14,000 nt of DNA, from NCBI GenBank assembly GCA_030745955.1, contig JASLNQ010000030.1:1-14000 (forward strand), written 5' to 3'. Every line of letters begins with the position of its first letter. Within the stretch, counting starts at the first letter, position 1. Of this stretch, positions 6,222-12,397 are shown in pieces. The translations under genes were made by a program, and so were the position numbers. Origin of the DNA: Dehalococcoidia bacterium. GTDB taxonomy: Bacteria > Chloroflexota > Dehalococcoidia > UBA1151 > UBA1328. Under the pieces are notes generated by a model, which was given only the letters and a program-made list of their open reading frames with translations, had not been told where the DNA came from and ran no database searches.

Positions 6222-8030
6222 TCACGCAGGCGGTGGCTCGATCTCGCCCCGTGCCTGTTCGTACTCGGCCCGCCGGTCCTCCAGGTAAGCCGGGATCGGC
6301 ACGTCCCACCAGCCGACCACCGTGCTTCCGGAGTTCGGGTAATCACGGGCTACCCTCACCTCGACCAGCGACGGCCCATCGTGGGCCAGCGCCCGGCCGA
6401 TTGCCGCCTGGATACCGTCTGGATGGTCAACCGACTCCGCATGCAGACCGAACCCCTTAGCAATCGCCACGAAATCAGGCGAGTTGGTATCGTCCCAGTC
6501 GGCGCTGATCGCCCGGTCCTCACCGAACTCGGCCATCTGCAGGTCGCGAATCGAGTACCAGCCGTAGTTGTTCAGCACCACCGCAACGACGGCGATCCCG
6601 TACTCCTTCGCCGTCGCCATCTCCTGCATCGTCATCATGAAATCGCCATCACCGACCACCGCAACGACCTGCCTGTCGGGAGCCGCGAGCTTTGCCCCCA
6701 TCGCCGCCGGGTACGACCAGCCCATGGTCGAAAACCCGCCCGAAGTCAGGTTCGTGCGCGGCTCGTAAAACGGAAACTCCAGCACGCATGCCTGCGCATG
6801 GCCCGACGACGTAACGACAATCGCGTCGCGGTCCAGCACTTCGCGTAGTTCCCGGTAGAACCGGGGCACGGTCGGTGGGGAGGCTTCTGAGTTGCGCAAC
6901 TCGGCGGTCTCGTCGAGCCAGGTCTCGCGGAGTTGCTGGATCTCGGCGAAATAGCCGGTCGATTCGTAGTCGACCGAATGCGCCCGTTCGGCCAGACCAT
7001 CATCAATGGCCGCCAGCACGCGGGCTGCATCGCCCAGGATGCCGACCTCGGGCGTGTAGTTCTTGCCGAGTTCACGGGGATCGATATCGACCTGGATCAG
7101 CTTGACTTTACCGGTGTCAAAAGTCGTGCCAGAACGGAACGACGACGCCACCTGGTCGGTAAAGCGGGTACCCACCGCCAGGATCACATCGGCCGTAGTC
7201 GTGAGGGAGTTGCCGATCGAGGTGCCCTTCGTGCCGAGGTGCCAGCCGTACAGCGGGTGGTCCTCTGGAAAACAACCCTTGCCCTGGAGCGTCGTGACAA
7301 CGCCTGAACCCGTTCGTTCGACCAGCGCCAGCAACTGCGACTCGGCGTTTGCCAGCGTTATGCCACCACCGGCCACTATCAGCGGGCGCTCTGCGCTGGC
7401 GAACATGTCGATAGCGGTCTCGATACCGGTCAACGCATCGTCGGACAGCGCCTCGGGCAAACTCCCGCCAACACGCTGCGCCTCCCCGACCACACCCGAT
7501 TCGGCCTGGGTGTCCATTGGCAGGCTCACAAACGCCGGCCCGGGCCGCCCGGTCGTCATCTCGCGAAACGCACTTGCCAGGTCGTCGAACAGTTCGGCCT
7601 GCGTGCGCGGCCTGTAGTCGGCCTTCACCAGCGGCTCGAGCACGGAAGGCAGGTCGGCAGGTCGTTTTCGTTCGATCTCCTGCAGCACCCCACGCCCTTC
7701 CATGTAGGTGTGGGCCTCGCCGGAAAGCACCAGTACTGCGGTCGAATCGACATAGCTTGCACCGAGGCCCACAGCCGTATTCAGCGCTCCCGGCCCGATC
7801 GATGTGAAAACCGCCAGCGGTTTTCCGGCAACCCGGTAGTAGCCATCGGCCAGGTGAACGGCACTCTGCTCGTGACGCACCTGGAGGATCTTGATCCGGT
7901 CGGCGCTCGTATGAAAGGCATCGAGCGTCGCAATGATGCCGTGACCGGGTACCCCGACGAGATAGGGAACACCCTCGGCGAGCAACCTGTCTCTGACGAT
8001 CTCGCCACCGGTAAGCCTGTGTTCTGGCAT
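6222..8030 (-). CDS. ThDP-dependent enzyme of the acetolactate synthase / 2-oxoacid decarboxylase superfamily
   Basis: A 602-aa protein with the three-domain layout of this superfamily. The N-terminal pyrimidine-binding domain carries VRHEQSAVHLADGYYRVAG (51-69) with the catalytic Glu E54 and IGPGALN at 78-84. The central domain (about 195-345) shows the IVAGGG strand and AVGTRFTDQVASS (285-297). The C-terminal domain has the ThDP/Mg motif GDGDF (460-464) followed by NN at 487-488. ATG at 8030-8028 is preceded by GAGG ten bases away. The length suits acetolactate synthase-like enzymes, but no small regulatory subunit or branched-chain genes are adjacent, so valine/isoleucine synthesis is doubtful. 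Glyoxylate carboligase, sulfoacetaldehyde acetyltransferase or an uncharacterised decarboxylase remain possible. It converges with glnK and diverges from the copper cluster. Confidence 0.88.
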   Translation of the reverse strand: MPEHRLTGGEIVRDRLLAEGVPYLVGVPGHGIIATLDAFHTSADRIKILQVRHEQSAVHLADGYYRVAGKPLAVFTSIGPGALNTAVGLGASYVDSTAVLVLSGEAHTYMEGRGVLQEIERKRPADLPSVLEPLVKADYRPRTQAELFDDLASAFREMTTGRPGPAFVSLPMDTQAESGVVGEAQRVGGSLPEALSDDALTGIETAIDMFASAERPLIVAGGGITLANAESQLLALVERTGSGVVTTLQGKGCFPEDHPLYGWHLGTKGTSIGNSLTTTADVILAVGTRFTDQVASSFRSGTTFDTGKVKLIQVDIDPRELGKNYTPEVGILGDAARVLAAIDDGLAERAHSVDYESTGYFAEIQQLRETWLDETAELRNSEASPPTVPRFYRELREVLDRDAIVVTSSGHAQACVLEFPFYEPRTNLTSGGFSTMGWSYPAAMGAKLAAPDRQVVAVVGDGDFMMTMQEMATAKEYGIAVVAVVLNNYGWYSIRDLQMAEFGEDRAISADWDDTNSPDFVAIAKGFGLHAESVDHPDGIQAAIGRALAHDGPSLVEVRVARDYPNSGSTVVGWWDVPIPAYLEDRRAEYEQARGEIEPPPA

Positions 8031-8054
8031 TTCGCTCGATCCTCACCCTATCGA

Positions 8055-8060
8055 TATAAT
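8055..8060 (+). promoter_or_regulatory. Perfect -10 element (TATAAT) ahead of the copper cluster
   Basis: TATAAT lies about 94 bases before the first gene of the cluster, in the divergent gap. The expected -35 position (8032-8037, TCGCTC) is poor, so the promoter may need an activator or an alternative sigma factor. The dyad at 8086-8107 lies just downstream. Confidence 0.4.
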
Positions 8061-8085
8061 GGGTCGTTGCGCACACATGCACCAC

Positions 8086-8107
8086 ACGGTCACTCTCACT
8101 AGACCGT
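8086..8107. promoter_or_regulatory. Dyad in the copper-cluster leader, possible operator
   Basis: ACGGTC (8086-8091) and GACCGT (8102-8107) are perfect inverted repeats around ten bases, a layout suiting a dimeric repressor about two helical turns wide. It lies about 20 bases downstream of the likely transcription start, so a bound protein would block transcription. It does not match a CsoR or CopY operator as I know them. Confidence 0.35.
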
Positions 8108-8153
8108 AGCGAGTGCGAAACGCAATCGTAACCGTAAATCGGGCTGGTGGTCC

Positions 8154-8567
8154 TTGCTGGTACGAACTAAACACAGGTTGATCCGGACGGCAACGTCGTT
8201 CACGCTCCTCCTCGTTCCATTGTTGATGGTGCTGGGGTTGGCCGCGCCTGTCATCGGTCCCGCCATCGACCACCACTACGCCGACCGTTCGCCGAACCAC
8301 GCCCACGCATTCGTCGGCGAGGCGACGAACGAACACCTCCACTTGCTGACCGGCCATGACCACGAACAGGGTGTTCAGGGCGATGGCGTTTCGGTGGTGT
8401 CTACCTCGGCAACATCGCCGGATGGTCCGTTGACCCTCGACGGTGCGACCCTCGAATCACTCGTTCCGGACTTCGACGATCACATGACCGCAGTGGATCT
8501 CGGCTCGCCCCGTGCGCCCGACACCGAAGCGGTAGCTCCCCTGGACCCGCCCCCACGCCGCGCGTAA
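8154..8567 (+). CDS. His-rich single-span membrane or secreted protein, likely copper-binding
   Basis: The 137-aa product starts at TTG 8154 with GGTGG just upstream; no ATG alternative leaves the N-terminus intact. A basic start (VRTKHRLIR) precedes a hydrophobic segment at about 14-36. The next 35 residues carry eight histidines between positions 40 and 70, in DHHYADR, NHAHAF, NEHLHLL and GHDHEQG, which can bind Cu or other metal ions outside the membrane. The rest is acidic and low in recognisable features, ending in PPPRRA. It heads a run of four exported or membrane genes on the same strand. Metal binding is inferred from histidine spacing and context. I do not recognise a named family. 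Confidence 0.65.
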   Translation: MLVRTKHRLIRTATSFTLLLVPLLMVLGLAAPVIGPAIDHHYADRSPNHAHAFVGEATNEHLHLLTGHDHEQGVQGDGVSVVSTSATSPDGPLTLDGATLESLVPDFDDHMTAVDLGSPRAPDTEAVAPLDPPPRRA

Positions 8568-8602
8568 TCAGCAACCTATTACGCAAATCCTTTTAGTTTT
8601 TT
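8562..8602 (+). terminator. Hairpin with T runs overlapping the end of the His-rich gene
   Basis: GCGTAAT (8562-8568), which includes the TAA stop codon, pairs perfectly with ATTACGC (8578-8584) across a nine-base loop. After six bases come TTTT (8591-8594) and TTTTTT (8597-8602). The stem is short and moderately GC, so this may be a partial terminator or attenuator that sets the ratio of the His-rich protein to downstream genes. Confidence 0.5.
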
Positions 8603-8606
8603 CGAT

Positions 8607-8628
8607 GTCGGCCTGCGTTTGGGCCGAC
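8607..8628 (+). promoter_or_regulatory. Hairpin just before the ribosome binding site of the cupredoxin-like gene
   Basis: GTCGGCC (8607-8613) pairs perfectly with GGCCGAC (8622-8628) around an eight-base loop. It lies immediately after the T runs of the preceding hairpin and eight bases before the Shine-Dalgarno AGGGAG at about 8636-8641. It may be part of an mRNA switch or stabiliser. No riboswitch class is recognised. Confidence 0.45.
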
Positions 8629-8648
8629 TCAAGGCAGGGAGCTACGAA

Positions 8649-9701
8649 ATGTCCATATTTAGCTGGCGCACACGCGCCGCACTTCTACTCACACTCCTGT
8701 TCGCTCTACTCGGTACGAGCACCGTTCTGGCCCACGAGGGCCGCGATGTTGGCGACTACAACTTCGTCGTTGGATTCATCAACGAGCCTGCCGTTGAGGG
8801 CATGCTCAATGGTGTATCGCTGCGCGTAACGTCGCTGAAGGAAGCCGACGATCACGAGCATGAGGCCAGCGACAACATGGAGACGGCCACTGAAATCGAT
8901 CTCGTGTCGCATGGCGGAGTATTCGTCGATGAACTGGCAGCGGGCGACCACTACGAGTTCACCTTCGATCACGATTTCGAAGACCTGGTTATACCGTTCC
9001 ACGCCCACCCGATCGAGACACAGGGCACGATCATGGTCGGCCACGACAACCCGGCCGACGACGAGGTAGTGGTTGAAATTCACGAAAACGGATTCCAGCC
9101 GGCCATGGTGATGATCCAGGCCGACACTGTTGTGCGTTTCGAAAACCACATGACGGAGCCGACCGTCGTGATGAGTGGGCCGCTCGGTGACGTGTCCGAG
9201 CTGGAAGACACCCCGGCCGCGACGAACGCGGTTCAGGGGATTACGACGCTCGAAGTAGAAGTGACCCACGTCGCGTCGGCTGTGTCGCAGGTCATGACCC
9301 TCACCGAGGCGTGGAACTCGCCCGGGCAGTACAGGGCCGAGTTCATCCCGACCTCTCCCGGTCCGTACAACTTCCGATTCTTCGGCGATATCGAAGGACA
9401 GGCAATCAACGAGGAGTTCGAGTCGAGCAACACGACCTTCGACGAGGTGACCCCGGCAAACGAGATCCAGTTCCCGGTCCAACTGGCAGCTCCACGCGAG
9501 ACTGAAAACGCCGCCCGCGGGGCTTTTGATGCCGCCAACGACGCCAGTAAAGACGCCGCCGATGCGAGTAGCGATGCTTCCGACGCCAGCAGCTCGGCAT
9601 CCACCGCTACGATTCTTGGCATAATTGCGCTCGTCCTTGGACTTGCCGGGTTAGTACTCGGTGGCCTGGCGTTCAAACGTTCAGGCCAGGGTTCCAGCTA
9701 G
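8649..9701 (+). CDS. Secreted, membrane-anchored cupredoxin-like protein with predicted N-terminal His
   Basis: ATG 8649 follows AGGGAG with good spacing; in-frame TTG at 8619 falls inside a hairpin and is unlikely. The 350-aa product has a signal peptide (1-28) ending in VLA, so the mature chain would begin HEGRDVGDY, with His at its N-terminus as in copper proteins of the CopC type. A first domain (about 29-135) contains YNFVVGFINEPAVEGMLNGV and many His (H69, H71, H88, H101, H107, H118, H120, H132). A second (139-255) resembles a cupredoxin: EIHENGFQPAMVMIQADTVV, later SPGPYNFRFFGDIEG. An Ala/Asp/Ser stalk (292-320, repeated DAS units) leads to a C-terminal membrane helix (321-342). Copper transfer or storage at the outer membrane face is the likely role, inferred from context. 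Confidence 0.75.
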   Translation: MSIFSWRTRAALLLTLLFALLGTSTVLAHEGRDVGDYNFVVGFINEPAVEGMLNGVSLRVTSLKEADDHEHEASDNMETATEIDLVSHGGVFVDELAAGDHYEFTFDHDFEDLVIPFHAHPIETQGTIMVGHDNPADDEVVVEIHENGFQPAMVMIQADTVVRFENHMTEPTVVMSGPLGDVSELEDTPAATNAVQGITTLEVEVTHVASAVSQVMTLTEAWNSPGQYRAEFIPTSPGPYNFRFFGDIEGQAINEEFESSNTTFDEVTPANEIQFPVQLAAPRETENAARGAFDAANDASKDAADASSDASDASSSASTATILGIIALVLGLAGLVLGGLAFKRSGQGSS

Positions 9702-9720
9702 ACCATGCAGGAGATAAACG

Positions 9721-9918
9721 TTGATCCCGATCCCGTTTGAAATATCGCTCGAGGTGACGGCGTTGCCGCTGCTGCACGGTGTCGGTGGCGCAGCCTACGA
9801 CGAAGTGATCATCTTCGGCGGGATCGGTTTGCTCCTCGTCGGGCTGGGGTACCTCTCGTGGAGGTCGAGCAAAGAGAAAGACAAGCGGCGACGCAAGAGA
9901 AGGTCAAAGAAGAGTTGA
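9721..9918 (+). CDS. Small single-span membrane protein with basic tail
   Basis: The 65-aa product starts at TTG 9721, preceded by AGGAGAT with five bases of spacing, the best ribosome binding site in the cluster. An N-terminal segment with LLHGVGGAAYDE precedes one transmembrane helix (about 28-47, EVIIFGGIGLLLVGLGYLSW), followed by a strongly basic tail (KEKDKRRRKRRSKKS), which places the C-terminus in the cytoplasm. It lies 19 bases after the cupredoxin-like gene and overlaps the start of the CopC-CopD gene by four bases (TTGA), so the pair is translationally coupled. It is probably an accessory subunit of the neighbouring membrane copper complex. Function unknown. Confidence 0.7.
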   Translation: MIPIPFEISLEVTALPLLHGVGGAAYDEVIIFGGIGLLLVGLGYLSWRSSKEKDKRRRKRRSKKS

Positions 9919-12320
9919 ACCGGCGAACATTCCGGCGCTGGGTACTGGCCGGGTTTGTCGTTCTCGCGGCGCTTATCGCGTTCGTTGGCGCGGCCCCCGA
10001 TACTGCCGCGGCCCACGCCAACCAGATCAACTCGAACCCGGCCCCGAACAGCGAGCTTGACACCTCGCCCGACCGGGTCATTGTCTGGTACAGCGAACCG
10101 ATCGAAGAATCTTTCAGTGTCGTGACCGTCTTGAACTCTGCGGCGGAGCGGGTCGACCTTGACGACTCGGCCAGGGACCCGACGGAGCCGACTGCATTGT
10201 CGGTGGGGCTACCACCGCTCGAGAACGGCACTTACACCGTTATCTGGAAAAACCTGTCGTCGGTCGATGGCCACAAGGTGATCGGCTCGTTCGTGTTCGC
10301 AGTCGGTGAACCATTGTCGGCCGGAGCCGCTGTCGAAGCAGCCAGCCAGCCCCTGCTCCAGTCGGTCGCCGACCCTTGGCTGCGCTGGCTCGTGTTTCTC
10401 GGCGCAGCGACCGTAATCGGCGGACTTGCGTTCGAAATACTGATCGGCATTCCAGTTATCTACGGCACCCGCGCCCGGGATTCCTGGCAGGCGGCAGGCA
10501 TAGCAATGTCGGGCCGGTGGTCACGGGTCGCGACCGTCGCCCTGGCCGTTCTGCTGGTCGCCATGGTCGGCCAGCTGCTCCAGCAGGCCAGCGTGTTGAG
10601 CGATAAATCTGCCTTCGCGCCGGATTTCGACACCCTGCGGTCGGTAGCGCTCGAAAGCGGCTGGGGCCGCTGGTGGACATACCGCCTGCTCGCCGCACTG
10701 GGCATCGGCATTCTCCTGTTCGTTGCGAAGCGGATGAGCGACGCCAGCGATCCGGAGGATTACGGACCGGAACTGGAAGATGCGGACGATTCCGAGGATG
10801 TGGGGGAAGATGACGGGCAGGGCGATGATGAAGCCCCCGGCGCTACACCGGTTGGCGACTCGATCATTGCGCAGGCCGCACTCGTTCTTGGCCTTGTGTT
10901 CCTGGGACTGGTCACAATCAGTAGCCACAACGCCGCTTCGCCCGCCGACATCAAGATGCTGGCGATTGCCACCGATTTCGTTCACCTGGCCGCTTCGACT
11001 ATCTGGATCGGCGGTCTGTTTTACCTGGCTGTAGCGGTGCCGGTGCTGCTGCGTGAAATCAGCAATGACGACAGTTCAGGCTTGCTCAAGGCTGCGATAC
11101 CGCGGTTTACGGTGCTGGGACTGCTGAGTGCCGGGATTCTCGTGATTACGGGCACCTTTTCGAGTTACATACAGGTGACCATTCCGGCGGCCGTCCAAAC
11201 CCCGTACGGCTGGTTCCTGGTCGGAAAACTCGCCCTCCTCGTCCCGTTGTTCGCGTTCGCAGCCTACAACGGGTTCCGCCTGGCGAGACGTTTCGGTCTT
11301 TCAACCGGAAAGGGAGCCAGTGAAAAGCGGTTCGAGCGTTCACTGCTGGCAGAGGCCGCAATCGCACTCCTCGTGTTCGGGGCCGTCGGCTGGCTCGCCA
11401 GCCTCGAACCGGCGCGTCAATACGCCGGGAGGACCGGGATCGGCGTCGAAGAGAACGTCGCTTTCACAGCCGAGGAAGACAACACGATCTTCGACATCGA
11501 GATCGACCCGGCCGAGGTCGGCGCCAACGATGTGACCGTCCGCATCGCCCGCCCGAACGGCGACCCGATTGACAATGCCATCGATGTCCGGGTCCGGCTC
11601 AAGTTCCTCGACGATGACCTGGGCGAGCCGCTGATCTCACTCACCGACACCGGCGGTGGAACCTGGCAACTCAATGACGCGCGGCTGAACATCGCCGGCA
11701 ACTACCAGGCAGAAGTTATCGTGCAGCGGCCCGACGCGTTCGACGCCCGCACAGCGTTCCGCTTCAGTGCGCAATCGATCGCAACGGCAGCCGACGCCAT
11801 CAGGCCCGACACCGACACGGTCAACCTGTTGTTCGGCCTCGAGCTGGCGATAATCGGCGGCCTGGTGGTCGTGGTCGCCTTCCGGGGCATTATCACCCCT
11901 GCACTATTCGGGGCGTCGCGTCCGCACCGCGGGCTGCTTGCACCGGGCATTGCGGTAGCTGTCGTCGGCGTATTGCTCGTTTTGAACGTCCAGGTGCTCA
12001 GGCTCGGGTTTGCCGAGGACCTCAGGAACCCCTTCCCGCCGACCGCCGATTCGGTGGCCACCGGTGAACCTGTCTACGCGCAGACGTGTGTGGGGTGTCA
12101 CGGTGCCGACGGACTGGGCGATGGCCCGGCCGGTGTGAACCTTCCCAGGCCGCCGGCTGACCTGTTCGTCCACGTGCCGCTGCATAGCGACACGATCCTG
12201 TACGAGTTCATCCGAGACGGGATCCCACAATCGGGTATGCCGAGTCAGGAGGGGAACCTTACTGCCGACCAGATGTGGCACCTGGTGAACTACCTGCGGG
12301 CCAGGTTCGACGAGCGGTAG
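9915..12320 (+). CDS. copCD: CopC-CopD fusion with an extra beta domain and C-terminal cytochrome c domain
   Basis: With TTG 9915 as start, overlapping the previous stop, the product is 801 aa. The signal peptide ends AAA at 31-33, leaving mature H34 (HANQINSNPAP), the CopC copper-ligand N-terminus. The CopC domain runs to about 131 and shows D118 and H120 in SSVDGHKV. CopD membrane helices span about 157-500, with TISSHNAASPAD (H338) and DFVHLAASTIWIGGL (H357). An acidic loop (277-313) interrupts them. A third extracytoplasmic beta domain (about 515-620) resembles YtkA/FixH-like modules. Two more helices follow (636-660, 675-695). The chain ends in a class I cytochrome c domain: CVGCHG with haem-binding C725, C728, H729 and axial Met candidate M775 (SGMPS). 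The fusion implies coupled copper uptake and electron transfer at the membrane. An upstream GTG at 9858 would spoil the signal peptide. Confidence 0.88.
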   Translation: MNRRTFRRWVLAGFVVLAALIAFVGAAPDTAAAHANQINSNPAPNSELDTSPDRVIVWYSEPIEESFSVVTVLNSAAERVDLDDSARDPTEPTALSVGLPPLENGTYTVIWKNLSSVDGHKVIGSFVFAVGEPLSAGAAVEAASQPLLQSVADPWLRWLVFLGAATVIGGLAFEILIGIPVIYGTRARDSWQAAGIAMSGRWSRVATVALAVLLVAMVGQLLQQASVLSDKSAFAPDFDTLRSVALESGWGRWWTYRLLAALGIGILLFVAKRMSDASDPEDYGPELEDADDSEDVGEDDGQGDDEAPGATPVGDSIIAQAALVLGLVFLGLVTISSHNAASPADIKMLAIATDFVHLAASTIWIGGLFYLAVAVPVLLREISNDDSSGLLKAAIPRFTVLGLLSAGILVITGTFSSYIQVTIPAAVQTPYGWFLVGKLALLVPLFAFAAYNGFRLARRFGLSTGKGASEKRFERSLLAEAAIALLVFGAVGWLASLEPARQYAGRTGIGVEENVAFTAEEDNTIFDIEIDPAEVGANDVTVRIARPNGDPIDNAIDVRVRLKFLDDDLGEPLISLTDTGGGTWQLNDARLNIAGNYQAEVIVQRPDAFDARTAFRFSAQSIATAADAIRPDTDTVNLLFGLELAIIGGLVVVVAFRGIITPALFGASRPHRGLLAPGIAVAVVGVLLVLNVQVLRLGFAEDLRNPFPPTADSVATGEPVYAQTCVGCHGADGLGDGPAGVNLPRPPADLFVHVPLHSDTILYEFIRDGIPQSGMPSQEGNLTADQMWHLVNYLRARFDER

Positions 12321-12397
12321 CCGGTTTCAGATCCAGCCCTATCGGGGGAAAGTTGAAGGGCAGGCCAGGGAGCAGGCCAAATTCCGTGGGCATCCGG

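Noticed and set aside
7117..8085. Minus-strand frame of 322 codons inside the ThDP enzyme gene
   Set aside because: Arg-rich frame-shifted shadow of the ThDP enzyme, which has clear family motifs in its own frame.
8619..8648. Upstream TTG start for the cupredoxin-like gene
   Set aside because: It would put ten extra residues before the signal peptide and starts within a hairpin; ATG 8649 has a good Shine-Dalgarno.
9858..9914. Upstream GTG start for the CopC-CopD gene
   Set aside because: It adds 19 charged residues before the signal peptide and overlaps the small membrane gene by 61 bases; the TTGA overlap at 9915 fits better.
12321..12397. Terminator between the converging CopC-CopD and Cys-repeat genes
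   Set aside because: Only short GC palindromes without a T run were found, so no call was made.
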